Shown: in pieces, positions 33,530 to 42,595 of the stretch
Position numbering within the stretch: position 1 is the stretch's first letter
Layout of the letters: every line of letters begins with the position of its first letter
Assembly (NCBI RefSeq): GCF_036014195.1
Contig: NZ_CP107918.1
Coordinates: forward strand, 3,286,001 to 3,350,000
DNA from: Streptomyces sp. NBC_00442
Lineage (GTDB): Bacteria; Actinomycetota; Actinomycetes; Streptomycetales; Streptomycetaceae
Reading direction: 5' to 3'
DNA length: 64,000 bases
Made by a program: the position numbers and the translations under genes
Notes under the pieces: model-generated
What the model was told of the DNA's origin: nothing
The model's input: only the letters and a program-made list of their open reading frames with translations
Database searches by the model: none

Positions 33530-34142
33530 GTGCCCGCCCCCCCCGGCCGGCCGGGGCTCCGCCCCAGACCCCGTATCGCGCCTAAAGGGTGCTCGTCCTC
33601 AATCTCCCCCAAGGCCTTAAGGGCCAGGGGGACCCCCACGACGGGCTGAGGTGGCCTCGACCGAGCCCCGCCAGGGGCGCGGGGAACTGCGCGAGAAGCG
33701 AGCACGGCTCGCAGACGAACCGGGGTTTTTGGGGGCACGGGGAACTGCGCGGGACGCGGGCACGGTCCGCACACGAGCCGGGTTTTTTGGGGGCGCGGGG
33801 AACTGCGCGAGAAGCGGGCACGGTCCGCGCCCGAACCGGGGTTTTCAGGGGCGCGGGGAACTGCGCGAGACGCGGGCACGACCCGCACACGAAGGCGGGT
33901 TTAGGGGCGCGGGGAACTGCGCGAGACGCGGGCACGACCCGCACACGAAGGCGGGTTTAGGGGCGCGGGGAACTGCGCGAGACGCGGGCACGACCCGCAC
34001 ACGAAGGCGGGTTTAGGGGCGCGGGGAACTGCGCGAGACGCGGGCACGGGCCGCACCCGGAAGCGGGGTGGACGGTGGTGCGGTGAAGGGGGCCGGGATG
34101 TTCACCGGCCCCCTTCTTTCCGCTTCGGCCGCGCGCCCGGCG
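33530..34142. repeat. Gene-free repeat block: one family-B and seven tandem family-A units
   Basis: A minus-strand family-B copy (GGCTCCGCCCCAGACCCC, then CCCCCAAGGCCTTAAGGGCC) spans about 33553-33646. Seven family-A units on the plus strand begin GGGGCGCGGGGAACTGCGCG at 33674, 33732, 33790, 33848, 33904, 33960 and 34016. The first periods are 58 bp and the last ones exactly 56 bp, so the last part expanded recently. Long open frames cross the block on both strands but only encode the repeat. Confidence 0.9.
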
Positions 34143-35645
34143 CTACCCCAGCAACCCCCCGATCGGGTTGCGGTTGCCGCGCCCTCCGCCGCTGCCCCCC
34201 GTCGACCCCGTACCGCCGGAGGAGCCCGTGCCGCCCGAGGACGTCGGGCCCGCGCTCGTGGACGGCGGGGCCTTGGGGGTGGTGCGGTGGTGGGACGGGG
34301 CCTGGCCGCCGGTGCCCGCGGAGTGGCTGGGCTGGCCGGTGGTGCCCGCCGTGACCGTCTGGTGCGCCTTCGGCTTCTTGGACGCCTTCGGGGACGGGCT
34401 GGCCGACGTCTTGGCCTTGGGAGAGGGCTTGACGGCCTTCGGGGGCGTACGGGGCGCCAGCGCCGGGCCCGTTTCGCTCGGCAGCGGGGTGCCGGGCAGG
34501 TAGTTGGTCGGGTCGTCGTCGGGGCCGGGCACGGTCACCACGGTGGTGGAGCGGACCGCGCCGCCGAGGATCGCGCCGGTCGTCAGGGTGAGGCCGACGA
34601 CGACCGTCGTCATGACCAGGCCGCGGCGCAGCACCCGCCGCCGCAGCTCCCAGAGTTCGGAGCGCGGGCCGAGCTTGCGCCACGCCTCGCCGGCGAGGCG
34701 GGCGTCGAGCGAGTAGACCGGGGCGCCCGCGATGATCAGCGGCGACCAGGCGGCGAGGTAGATGATGTCGGGCGCGTCATAGGCGCGCACGGTCTGCCAG
34801 CTCACCGTCACGAGCAGGGCCGCCGACAGGAGCGCGCCGAACACGGCGGCGACCCGCTGCCACAGGCCGAGCATCGTCAGTACGCCGACGACGACTTGAA
34901 GGAAGGCCACCGTGAGCCCCGCGCCCACGGGGTGCGCGAGGGCGAAGTCGCGCAGGGGCTCGGCGAGCGCCCAAGGGTGCAGCGAATTCAGCCACTTGAC
35001 CATCGAGCCGCGCTCGCCGCCGTCGAAGTACACGGGGTCGCACAGCTTGCCCATGCCGGCATAGACGGAGATGAAGCCGAGGAAGACGCGCAGCGGGAGC
35101 AGCACGACGCCGAGGTTCATCCGGCGGCCCGGGTAGTAGGCGTGCCGGACGGGGTCGGCGCCGCGCCGCTTGGCGGGCGAGCCGTCGTCCGGGTCGCCGT
35201 CGAGCTCGTCGAATTCCTCGAACTCGTCCTGCGCATAAGGCTGTTGACCGTACGGCGTGCGCATCTGCGGGAGCAGTGCGGTCTCCGGTCCCGCGCCGGG
35301 TCCGGGGACCAGCGGCGTCGGCATCGTGTCGTCGACGGAGACGCGCGGGATGGTCTGCGTCGCGCCGGTGTCGTAGCCTGCGCCGCCTCCGCCCACGGAG
35401 GTGGCGCGGACCGCCTGCAGGAGTCCGCTCGCCCCCGGCGCCGACTTCCCGCTCCACACCACGGGCGCCCTGCGGCGCACCGCGGTGCTCGAAATGATGG
35501 GCTTCGGCAGCGACTTGGGGGCAAGCTGCACCCTGAAACTCGCGTGGTTGACGATGACCTGCGCGGGGTCGCAGTCCACCTTGGCCATGCTCAGGGCAGG
35601 CTGGTCGTCGAACCCGGGCCGGGGCGTTCTGGTGTCCACACTCAT
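34143..35645 (-). CDS. DoxX-family membrane protein with long disordered ends
   Basis: A 500-residue protein. Residues 1-170 are a polar, partly disordered cytoplasmic region. The DoxX core (about 175-340) has about four transmembrane helices, including LGVVLLPLRVFLGFISVYAG with GKLCDP, TVAFLQVVVGVLTMLGL and VFGALLSAALLVTVSW. A further helix, LVMTTVVVGLTLTTGAILGG, precedes a Ser/Pro/Thr/Gly-rich tail. DoxX relatives are quinone-linked or redox-stress membrane proteins. The role here is unknown. It starts at 35645 and is transcribed away from rlmB. Confidence 0.8.
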   Translation of the reverse strand: MSVDTRTPRPGFDDQPALSMAKVDCDPAQVIVNHASFRVQLAPKSLPKPIISSTAVRRRAPVVWSGKSAPGASGLLQAVRATSVGGGGAGYDTGATQTIPRVSVDDTMPTPLVPGPGAGPETALLPQMRTPYGQQPYAQDEFEEFDELDGDPDDGSPAKRRGADPVRHAYYPGRRMNLGVVLLPLRVFLGFISVYAGMGKLCDPVYFDGGERGSMVKWLNSLHPWALAEPLRDFALAHPVGAGLTVAFLQVVVGVLTMLGLWQRVAAVFGALLSAALLVTVSWQTVRAYDAPDIIYLAAWSPLIIAGAPVYSLDARLAGEAWRKLGPRSELWELRRRVLRRGLVMTTVVVGLTLTTGAILGGAVRSTTVVTVPGPDDDPTNYLPGTPLPSETGPALAPRTPPKAVKPSPKAKTSASPSPKASKKPKAHQTVTAGTTGQPSHSAGTGGQAPSHHRTTPKAPPSTSAGPTSSGGTGSSGGTGSTGGSGGGRGNRNPIGGLLG

Positions 35646-35720
35646 CTAACCGAGTGACGGGTGTTTAGGACACTGCTTGACGGGTCCGAATCTGTCCGAG
35701 ACCCGTCAAGATCACCCGGT

Positions 35721-36677
35721 TCAGGCGCGTCGGCGGGCCGCCTCGTACAGCACGATGCCCGCCGCCACACCGGCGTTGAGCGATTCGGCGCCGCCCGGCA
35801 TCGAGATCCGCACGCGGTAGTCGCAGGTCTCGCCGACGAGCCGGCCAAGTCCCTTGCCCTCGCTGCCGATCACGATGACGACGGGCCCGGCGATCTGGTC
35901 GAGCTCCTCGACCGTGTGCTCACCGTCCGCGGCGAGACCGACGATCGTGAGGCCTTCCTTCTTGTACGCCTCCAGGGCGCGCGTCAGGTTGGTGACGCGC
36001 GAGACCGGCGTACGCGCCGCGGTGCCCGCCGACGACTTCCACGCGCCCGCCGTCATGCCGGCGGCACGCCGCTCGGGCACGACCACGCCGTGGCCGCCGA
36101 AGGCGGAGGTGGAGCGGACGATGGCACCCAGGTTGCGCGGGTCGGTCACGCCGTCGAGCGCGACGATCAGCGGGTCCTCGCCGTTGTCGTACGCGTGCGC
36201 GGTGAGGTCCTGCGGGTCCGCGTACTCGTACGGCGGGACCTGGAGGACGAGGCCCTGGTGGTTGAGGCCGTTGGTCATGCGGTCGAGCTCGACGCGCGGG
36301 GCCTCCATCAGGTGGATGTTGCCGCGCTCGCCGGCGAGCTGGAGCGCCTCGCGCACCCGCTCGTCGTTGTCGATGTACTGCTGCACGTAGAGCGTGGTCG
36401 CCGGCACGCCGTCGCGCAGCGCCTCGAAGACCGGGTTGCGGCCCACGACCATCTCGGACGTGCCCTTGGCGCCGCCGCGGCGGGGCGCGGGGCGGCGCGT
36501 CGCGGCCTGCTTGGCCTTGGCGGTCGCGATGCGGTTCTTCTTGTGCTTCTTGCGGTCCTCGGCCTTGGGAGTGGGGCCCTTGCCCTCCAGGCCACGGCGC
36601 CGCTGGCCACCGCTGCCGACCGTCGCGCCCTTCTTGTTGGACGTGCGGCGGTTCCTGCGCTGGCTGTTCCCGGCCAT
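35721..36677 (-). CDS. rlmB: 23S rRNA (guanosine-2'-O-)-methyltransferase, SpoU/TrmH family
   Basis: A 318-residue SPOUT methyltransferase that uses SAM to 2'-O-methylate a 23S rRNA guanosine. A basic actinobacterial N-terminus (about 1-70) precedes the substrate-binding domain (VVGRNPVFEAL). The trefoil-knot SAM site follows with motif 1 GVTDPRNLGAIVRS, motif 2 IVIGSEGKGLGRL and motif 3 ISMPGGAESLNAGVAAGI. ATG 36677 is chosen because MAGNSQRRNRR is the usual start; the extension upstream is not family-like. It lies 106 bp downstream of cysS. Confidence 0.94.
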   Translation of the reverse strand: MAGNSQRRNRRTSNKKGATVGSGGQRRRGLEGKGPTPKAEDRKKHKKNRIATAKAKQAATRRPAPRRGGAKGTSEMVVGRNPVFEALRDGVPATTLYVQQYIDNDERVREALQLAGERGNIHLMEAPRVELDRMTNGLNHQGLVLQVPPYEYADPQDLTAHAYDNGEDPLIVALDGVTDPRNLGAIVRSTSAFGGHGVVVPERRAAGMTAGAWKSSAGTAARTPVSRVTNLTRALEAYKKEGLTIVGLAADGEHTVEELDQIAGPVVIVIGSEGKGLGRLVGETCDYRVRISMPGGAESLNAGVAAGIVLYEAARRRA

Positions 36678-36783
36678 GACTACCTGTTTCTGTGGATCCG
36701 CGATCCACATGCACATGCAGATCGTGTACGTACGTATATGAAGTGTGCCGCCCGATCGCCCGAGCGGCACATCGCGCGTGGGC

Positions 36784-38181
36784 TCAGCGCGGGCCGAGGG
36801 TCCAGCGGGGGCCGCTGGGGCTGTCCTCGATGACCAGGCCGGACTGGGTGAGCTGATCGCGGATCGCGTCCGCGGTCGCCCAGTCCTTGCGCGTCCTGGC
36901 CGCCTCGCGCTGCTCCAGGACGAGGCGTACGAGCGTGTCGACGGCCCCGTGCAGGTCGTCGCCCCGGTCGCTCTCCTCGGCCCAGTGCGCGTCGAACGGG
37001 TCGAGACCGAGCACGCCGAGCATGGCGCGCACCTCCGCGAGGCGTTCGGTCGCCGCGTCCTTGTCGTCGGCGGCGAGCGCGCTGTTGCCCTGGCGGACGG
37101 TGGTGTGGACGATCGCGAGGGCCTGTGGCACGCCCAGGTCGTCGTCCATCGCCTCGGCGAACGCGAGCGGCACCTCGGCGGCGGGCTCGACGGCGCCCCC
37201 CACCTTCTCGACGACCCGCTGCATGAATCCCTCGATCCGCGCGAACGCGGACTCGGCCTCGCGCAGGGCGTCCTCGCTGTACTCGATCATCGAGCGGTAG
37301 TGCGGGGTGCCCAGGTAGTAGCGCAGCACGATCGGACGCCAGCGCTTGACCATCTCGGAGACGAGCACGCTGTTGCCGAGCGACTTCGACATCTTCTCGC
37401 CGGACATCGTCACCCAGGCGTTGTGCACCCAGTACGTCGCGAACGCGTCGCCGAAGGCCTGGGCCTGGGCGATCTCGTTCTCGTGGTGCGGGAAGATCAG
37501 GTCGATGCCGCCGCCGTGGATGTCGAAGGCGGTGCCCAGGTACTTGTGGGCCATCGCCGAGCACTCCAGGTGCCAGCCGGGGCGGCCGCGGCCCCACGGC
37601 GTCTCCCAGTCGGGCTCGCCCGGCTTGGACGCCTTCCACATCGCGAAGTCCCGCGGGTCGCGCTTGCCCGCGACGCCCTCGTCGGGCTGGCGCAGGTCGT
37701 CGACGTCCTGGTTGGAGAGCTGGAGGTACTCGGGGAAGGACCGCACGTCGAAGTAGACGCTGCCGTCCGCCTCGTAGGCGTGGCCACGCTCGATGAGGCC
37801 GCGCATCATCTCGATCATCTCGGTGATGTGGCCGGTGGCACGCGGCTCGTAGGTGGGCGGCAGGCAGCCGAGCGCGGTGTAGCCGTCGTTGAAGGCGCGC
37901 TCGTTGTCGTACCCGATCGACCACCAGGGGCGGTTCTGCTCCGCCGCCTTCTTGATGATCTTGTCGTCGATGTCGGTGACGTTGCGGATGAACGTGACGT
38001 CGTAGCCGCGGTAGTCGAACCAGCGGCGCATGATGTCGAAGTTGAGGCCCGACCGGATGTGGCCGATGTGCGGGGCCGCCTGGACGGTGGCGCCACACAG
38101 GTAGATCGAGACACAACCCTGCGTGAGCGGGACGAAGTCACGAATCTGCCGGGCGCTGGTGTCGTACAGGCGAATGGTCAC
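36784..38181 (-). CDS. cysS: Cysteinyl-tRNA synthetase
   Basis: A 465-residue class I synthetase that charges tRNA-Cys. The active-site zinc Cys is C29 in YLCGATVQ, the HIGH motif is H38-H41 in APHIGHIRSG, and the KMSKS loop is intact in GEKMSKSLGN. HGGGIDLIFPHHENE provides further zinc-site residues. GTG 38181 is preceded closely by GGTGAG. It is part of an ispF-ispD, cysS, rlmB order typical of actinobacteria, all on the minus strand. Confidence 0.96.
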   Translation of the reverse strand: MTIRLYDTSARQIRDFVPLTQGCVSIYLCGATVQAAPHIGHIRSGLNFDIMRRWFDYRGYDVTFIRNVTDIDDKIIKKAAEQNRPWWSIGYDNERAFNDGYTALGCLPPTYEPRATGHITEMIEMMRGLIERGHAYEADGSVYFDVRSFPEYLQLSNQDVDDLRQPDEGVAGKRDPRDFAMWKASKPGEPDWETPWGRGRPGWHLECSAMAHKYLGTAFDIHGGGIDLIFPHHENEIAQAQAFGDAFATYWVHNAWVTMSGEKMSKSLGNSVLVSEMVKRWRPIVLRYYLGTPHYRSMIEYSEDALREAESAFARIEGFMQRVVEKVGGAVEPAAEVPLAFAEAMDDDLGVPQALAIVHTTVRQGNSALAADDKDAATERLAEVRAMLGVLGLDPFDAHWAEESDRGDDLHGAVDTLVRLVLEQREAARTRKDWATADAIRDQLTQSGLVIEDSPSGPRWTLGPR

Positions 38182-38369
38182 CTCACCAGGGTAGTGGCCC
38201 GACAGGAGTGCCCCGCGACCCTTTCCGGGCCCCGGGGCACACAATTCGGCGACTGTTGGGCCTCGGAACCGCCGGACGATCTTCGTCCGCGTCCCGGACG
38301 ATCACCCGTGGGGGTCACGGCCCGGAGCCGACGGGGGTCACGGGCTTCACGACACCGGGTGGACCGGAC

Positions 38370-38879
38370 TCACGCCACCCGGTACACGAGCGCCGTGGCC
38401 ACGGCCGCGAGACCCTCGGACCGGCCGGTCAGGCCGAGGCCGTCGGTGGTGGTGCCGGACACCGCCACCGGCGCCCCGGCCGCCGCCGACAGCGCCTTCT
38501 GCGCCTCGTCGCGCCGCTTGCCGATCTTCGGGCGTACGCCGATGACCTGCACCGCGATGTTGCCGATCTCGAAGCCCTCGGCGCGCACGATCCGCGCGGC
38601 CTCCGCGAGCAGCGCCACGCCCGACGCGCCGGACCACTCGGGGCGGTCGGTGCCGAAGTGCGCCCCGAGGTCGCCGACGCCGGCCGCCGAGAAGATCGCG
38701 TCGCAGGCGGCGTGGGCGGCGACATCGCCGTCGGAATGGCCGGCGAGGCCGAACTCCGTGTCCCCGGGGCCGTCCCACAGCAGCCCGGCGCACCACAGCT
38801 CGCGTCCGCGCTCGAAGGCGTGGACGTCGGTGCCGATCCCGACCAGCGGGATCACGGGAACGGGCGTGTCAGAAGCCAT
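38370..38879 (-). CDS. ispF: 2-C-methyl-D-erythritol 2,4-cyclodiphosphate synthase
   Basis: A 169-residue MEP-pathway enzyme that cyclises CDP-methylerythritol phosphate. Metal ligands are D18 and H20 in [10 protein letters not shown] and a later His in [29 protein letters not shown] and the C-terminal [17 protein letters not shown] are family hallmarks. The start overlaps the 3' end of ispD by 11 bp, so the two are one operon and translationally coupled. Confidence 0.96.
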   Translation of the reverse strand: MASDTPVPVIPLVGIGTDVHAFERGRELWCAGLLWDGPGDTEFGLAGHSDGDVAAHAACDAIFSAAGVGDLGAHFGTDRPEWSGASGVALLAEAARIVRAEGFEIGNIAVQVIGVRPKIGKRRDEAQKALSAAAGAPVAVSGTTTDGLGLTGRSEGLAAVATALVYRVA

Positions 38880-39606
38880 CGTTGGCCCTCCGTCGTGCGA
38901 GTACGGCCTCGGCGAGGACGAGGTCGAGCGGCCGGGTCACCTTGAACGCCTCTTCGTGCCCGGGGACCGCCACGACCGTCAGACCGAGCCGCTCGATCAT
39001 GCTCGCGTCGTCGGTGACATCGCCGGTGACCGTCTCGTGGGCGCGTACGAGCGTGTCGTGGTCGAAGCCCTGGGGCGTCTGCACCGCGCGCAGCCGGGCC
39101 CGCTCGGGGGTGGCGACGACCGGCTCGGGAGAGCCGTCACCGCTCGGCTCGACCTCCTTCACGGTGTCGGCGAGCGGAAGCGCGGGCACCACGGCGGGCG
39201 CCCCGTCGCGTACCGCCTCGATCACCGCGTCGACGGTGTCGACCGGCACCAGCGGGCGGGCCGCGTCATGGACGAGGACGGCGTCGAAGCCGGGCGGCAG
39301 AGCGTCGAGGCCGAGCTTGACCGACTCCTGGCGGCTCGCGCCGCCGGGCACCACGAGGAAGTCCGTCCTCTCCGGCAGCGCGTGCTCGGTGAGGAGGTTC
39401 TTCACCTCGGTGGCGCCGTCGGGCGGGGCCACCACCACGACGAGCGAGACGCCGCGCGAGGCGGCCATCGCCCGGACGGCATGGACGAGCATGGGGGTAC
39501 CGCTCAGCGTGCGGAGCGCCTTGGGGGCGCCCGGACCGAGCCGCACGCCGCGTCCGGCCGCTGGAACCACCGCGGCCGTGCGGAAAGGGCGCGATTCGTC
39601 TGACAA
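38869..39606 (-). CDS. ispD: 2-C-methyl-D-erythritol 4-phosphate cytidylyltransferase
   Basis: A 245-residue MEP-pathway enzyme that couples CTP to methylerythritol phosphate. The CTP-binding loop is [12 protein letters not shown], the conserved Lys is in PKALRTLSG, and the signature [11 protein letters not shown] and [10 protein letters not shown] are present. I chose TTG 39606 because TGAGGA lies at the right distance upstream and the product then opens like family members ([12 protein letters not shown]). A longer frame exists but is not family-like. Confidence 0.92.
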   Translation of the reverse strand: MSDESRPFRTAAVVPAAGRGVRLGPGAPKALRTLSGTPMLVHAVRAMAASRGVSLVVVVAPPDGATEVKNLLTEHALPERTDFLVVPGGASRQESVKLGLDALPPGFDAVLVHDAARPLVPVDTVDAVIEAVRDGAPAVVPALPLADTVKEVEPSGDGSPEPVVATPERARLRAVQTPQGFDHDTLVRAHETVTGDVTDDASMIERLGLTVVAVPGHEEAFKVTRPLDLVLAEAVLARRRANDGF

Positions 39607-39972
39607 GGTTTGTGTCCTCAAACGACGTGGGTATGGCCTGGGAGTACCCCCTGCTTCCGGAGCGCTTTCGGAGCGGGGGAGTGCCGGGCGCTCCGCCCTG
39701 ACCGGCCCTTCCGTGACGACTGGTCGGGCAGCCGTCCGGCCGCCGGGGCCCGGCGTCCGCGCGGTGCGGGTGCTCGGGCGCCGAGACAGGTGGTACGCGC
39801 GGCGGGGGAACGCGGGAAATGCAGTGCGGGCGCTTGGCAAGGGGATACGAACATGCCGCAGCGCCCGGCGACACAGCTAGGGACTCTGCTGGTCAGCGGG
39901 CACCGCGGCAAAGCCGGGTATTCCGGAGCGAGCCCCGGAACCAGGTCCGTCCGCCGGACAGACCTGACGGCG
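39607..39972. other. Gap between carD and ispD without a gene
   Basis: In 366 bp I see no supported gene. A short inverted repeat CCTGACG/CGTCAGG at 39963-39977 overlaps the carD stop and may help end its transcript. A GGAGCGCTTTCGGAGC element near 39658 is weakly palindromic. Confidence 0.4.
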
Positions 39973-40455
39973 TCAGGACGCGAGAACCTCGTCGAGGAGG
40001 GCCTCGGCCTTGTCTTCGTTGGTGTTTTCCGCGAGGGCCAGCTCGCTCACCAGGATCTGGCGCGCCTTGGCGAGCATGCGCTTCTCGCCCGCGGACAGGC
40101 CGCGCTCGCGCTCGCGCCGCCACAGGTCACGCACCACTTCGGCGACCTTGATGACATCGCCGGAGGCGAGCTTCTCAAGGTTCGCCTTGTAACGACGGGA
40201 CCAGTTCGTGGGCTCCTCCGCGTACGGCGCGCGCAGCACCTCGAAGACCCGGTCCAGCCCGTCCTGACCCACTACATCGCGAACGCCTACGAACTCCGCA
40301 TTGTCCGCGGGCACGCGCACAGTCAAGTCGCCCTGGGCGACCTTGAGCACCAAGTAGGTCTTGTCCACGCCTTTGATCTGGCGAGTTTCGATAGCCTCGA
40401 TCAGCGCGGCCCCGTGATGGGGATAGACCACGGTGTCGCCAACCTTGAACGTCAT
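39973..40455 (-). CDS. carD: CarD-family RNA polymerase-binding regulator
   Basis: A 160-residue essential-type actinobacterial CarD. The N-terminal RNA-polymerase interaction (Tudor-like) domain opens [20 protein letters not shown]. The C-terminal helical DNA-binding domain includes the conserved Trp in [11 protein letters not shown] and [19 protein letters not shown]. In mycobacteria it stabilises open promoter complexes and tunes rRNA transcription. ATG 40455 is preceded by GGAAGGGG. Confidence 0.95.
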   Translation of the reverse strand: MTFKVGDTVVYPHHGAALIEAIETRQIKGVDKTYLVLKVAQGDLTVRVPADNAEFVGVRDVVGQDGLDRVFEVLRAPYAEEPTNWSRRYKANLEKLASGDVIKVAEVVRDLWRRERERGLSAGEKRMLAKARQILVSELALAENTNEDKAEALLDEVLAS

Positions 40456-41076
40456 GTGACAGGTACCCCTTCCGTGGCTATCCAGGGTAACACGGATACG
40501 GCTTCTTCTGAATGGCGTTTTCGCAGGTCAGGGCATATCTCGGGGCTTGACAACAGCAACAGGAACGTGCTGCGCAGGGCTTCCGCAAGGCGGTATTCGC
40601 AGGTCGGAGCAGCTGCGAAGGAGTTGCGAAACGCCTACGTTCCGCAGCCGCGAGGAGGGTCCCGAGAGGCTGATTGTCCCGATTTGCCGGATTCCGGACG
40701 GTGAACTTCATCTACTCCGTTCGGCGCTCGTTCACCCGTTCGGCCGCCTGTCATTCATTCCGGGAATTGATCAACGAACGGCTCGGCGCGCGCAGTCGCG
40801 CGGATTTTCGGTAAGGAATGTGTGGCGGCCGCGGAAATTGATCATCCGGCCTATGGGAACGGCCCACGAAAGAGCGAGCGGGGCGCATGATCCACCCGAG
40901 TTCGCCGGGCCGGTCGTCCGTAGGGGCGGGTCGGGTGCGGGACGCGTCGGACGGCTCGGTAATCTAAGCCCGCTGACACACCCTTAGCCGGCTCTCAGGC
41001 ATGCGGCCGGCTGACCCGTAGCCCGTCCGAAGTCCGTCCGAAGTCCCCCTCGTACGTCCAAGGAGTTGCCGCCGCC
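40456..41076. promoter_or_regulatory. 621-bp divergent control region between carD and a lipoprotein gene
   Basis: No gene is supported. Two contiguous 11-bp units, GTTCGGCGCTC (40719-40729) and GTTCACCCGTT (40730-40740), resemble PhoP direct-repeat units (consensus G[G/T]TCAYYYR[G/C]G). The word AATTGATCA occurs at 40765-40773 and again at 40836-40844. The region is less GC-rich than its surroundings. Confidence 0.4.
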
Positions 41077-41754
41077 GTGAGCCGCAGCCTTCGACGCGGC
41101 GCCCTCGCCGCTTCTGCCATCGCGTTCTCGCTCGCTTCCCTCTCCGCCTGCGCGGCGGGAAACAACGCACAGACGCTTGAGGTCAAGGCGGACAACGCCT
41201 ACGTCACCGTCGGCGACATCAAGGTCCAGAACGCGACGGTCGTCACCCAGCCGAAGACCGACGCCGAAGGCCCGGCCGTCGTCGCCGCGACGCTCTTCAA
41301 CAACGGCGCCGACCCGCAGACCCTGGACTCCGTCCAGGTCGGCAGCGCCGTCGTCAAGCTCACCCCCGCCAAGGGCACGGGTGCGGTCACCGTCCCCGGG
41401 CACGGCTCGATCGTGCTCGGCGGCAAGGGCAACGCCTCCGCGGTCATCGACAACGGCCGCGAGGCCGCCAAGAACGGCGACGCGCAGAAGGTCACCTTCC
41501 AGTTCAGCAAGGCCGGCGCGGTGAGCCTGGGCGCGTACGTGGTCCCGGCCACCAGCTACTTCGAGGGCGTCGGCCCCAGCGAGCTGCCGAAGCCCAAGGC
41601 CTCCCCCTCGGGCGAGCCGTCGGGCAAGGCCTCCGGCAGCCCCTCCGGCACCCCCTCGGGCGGCCCGTCCAACGCGGCGGGCCCGAACGCGGGCAGCAGC
41701 GGCAAGCCCGCCGGCACCGGCTCGCCCTCGCACAGCGCGGGCACCGGCCACTGA
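41077..41754 (+). CDS. Secreted lipoprotein, DUF461/copper-chaperone-like fold
   Basis: A 225-residue lipoprotein. The signal runs to the lipobox SLSAC at about residue 25. The exported domain (about 35-165) is a beta-sandwich with features of the DUF461/PCu(A)C-like group (DNAYVTVGDIKVQNATVV, AVVAATLFNNGADPQTLDSV). It lacks the Met/His copper ligands of true PCu(A)C. A Pro/Ser/Gly tail (SPSGEPSGKASGSPSGTPSG) extends into the wall. GTG 41077 follows AAGGAG. It converges with phoP and may belong to the phosphate regulon by position. Confidence 0.78.
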   Translation: MSRSLRRGALAASAIAFSLASLSACAAGNNAQTLEVKADNAYVTVGDIKVQNATVVTQPKTDAEGPAVVAATLFNNGADPQTLDSVQVGSAVVKLTPAKGTGAVTVPGHGSIVLGGKGNASAVIDNGREAAKNGDAQKVTFQFSKAGAVSLGAYVVPATSYFEGVGPSELPKPKASPSGEPSGKASGSPSGTPSGGPSNAAGPNAGSSGKPAGTGSPSHSAGTGH

Positions 41755-41797
41755 CACCGAGGCTCGGGCCGGCCTGAACGACTGGCCGGCCGAGCGA

Positions 41798-41844
41798 ACG
41801 ACGGAGGGCGGCCCCGGATTCGATCCGGGGCCGCCCTCCGTCGT
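41798..41844. terminator. Perfect 22-bp stem-loop, bidirectional terminator
   Basis: ACGACGGAGGGCGGCCCC continues to GGAT, loops at TCG (41820-41822), and is fully complementary on the right to 41844. It sits between the convergent lipoprotein gene and phoP and should stop both transcripts. Confidence 0.9.
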
Positions 41845-41850
41845 ATGGCC

Positions 41851-41925
41851 GCCGGTCTACGGCTCTCCTCGTACCGGCTGCCGGTCTACAACTCTCCTCG
41901 TACCGGCTGCCGGTCTACGGCTCGA
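41851..41925. repeat. 29-bp tandem duplication of the phoP 3' end
   Basis: GCCGGTCTACGGCTCTCCTC with tail GTACCGGCT occurs at 41851-41879 and 41880-41908. The third copy starts at 41909 and merges into the phoP coding end (stop CTA at 41915-41917, then GGCTCGAACTTG). The terminal codons of phoP have been copied downstream by slippage. Confidence 0.85.
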
Positions 41926-42595
41926 ACTTGTAGCCGAGGCCGCGGACGGTCACCAGGTAGCGCGGCGCGCCCGGGTCCGGCTCGATCTTGGCGCGCAGGC
42001 GCTTCACGTGGACGTCGAGGGTCTTGGTGTCACCCACGTAGTCCGCGCCCCACACCCGGTCGATGAGCTGCATACGAGTCAGCACGCGCCCCGCGTTGCG
42101 CAGCAGCATCTCCAGGAGGTCGAACTCCTTCAGCGGCAGGTCGACCTTGGCGCCCGAGACGGTGACCACGTGCCGGTCGACGTCCATGCGGACCAGGCCC
42201 GCCTCCAGGGCGGCCGGCGTGACCTCCTCCGGCTCGCCGCGGCGGCGCAGCACGGCGCGGATGCGGGCGACCAGCTCGCGGGAGGAGAACGGCTTGGTGA
42301 CGTAGTCGTCGGCCCCTATCTCCAGGCCGACGACCTTGTCGATCTCGCTGTCCTTGGCGGTCACCATGATGACCGGCACGTTGGAGCGGCCGCGCAGCTG
42401 ACGGCAGACCTCGGTGCCGGGCAGGCCGGGCAGCATCAGGTCGAGCAGCACGAGGTCGGCGCCGTTGCGCTCGAACTCGTCCAGGCCGTCGGGCCCGGTG
42501 GCCGCCACCGCGACCTCGAAACCCTCCTTGCGGAGCATGTAGGACAGGGCGTCGCTGAAGGATTCCTCATCCTCGACGACGAGCACTCGGGTCAC
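41915..42595 (-). CDS. phoP: Phosphate-starvation response regulator
   Basis: A 226-residue OmpR/PhoB-type regulator. The receiver phosphoacceptor is D52 in LVLLDLMLPGLPG, with ED at 9-10 and the conserved Lys in DYVTKPFSSREL. The winged-helix domain contains LPLKEFDLLEMLLRNAGRVL and TLDVHVKRLRAKIEPDP. It activates pho genes at PHO boxes when phosphate is scarce and is divergent from phoU. GTG 42595 overlaps the phoR stop by four bases (GTGA), so the pair is coupled. The 3' end has been duplicated downstream. Confidence 0.96.
   Translation of the reverse strand: MTRVLVVEDEESFSDALSYMLRKEGFEVAVAATGPDGLDEFERNGADLVLLDLMLPGLPGTEVCRQLRGRSNVPVIMVTAKDSEIDKVVGLEIGADDYVTKPFSSRELVARIRAVLRRRGEPEEVTPAALEAGLVRMDVDRHVVTVSGAKVDLPLKEFDLLEMLLRNAGRVLTRMQLIDRVWGADYVGDTKTLDVHVKRLRAKIEPDPGAPRYLVTVRGLGYKFEP

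Noticed and set aside
33589..34016. Coding frames of about 120 residues through the family-A repeats
   Set aside because: They translate only the repeat (ARGTARDAGT-like words) and exist in several frames at once.
34068..35657. A 529-residue plus-strand frame opposite the DoxX-type gene
   Set aside because: It is the high-GC shadow of the minus-strand gene, which has transmembrane helices and a conserved core.
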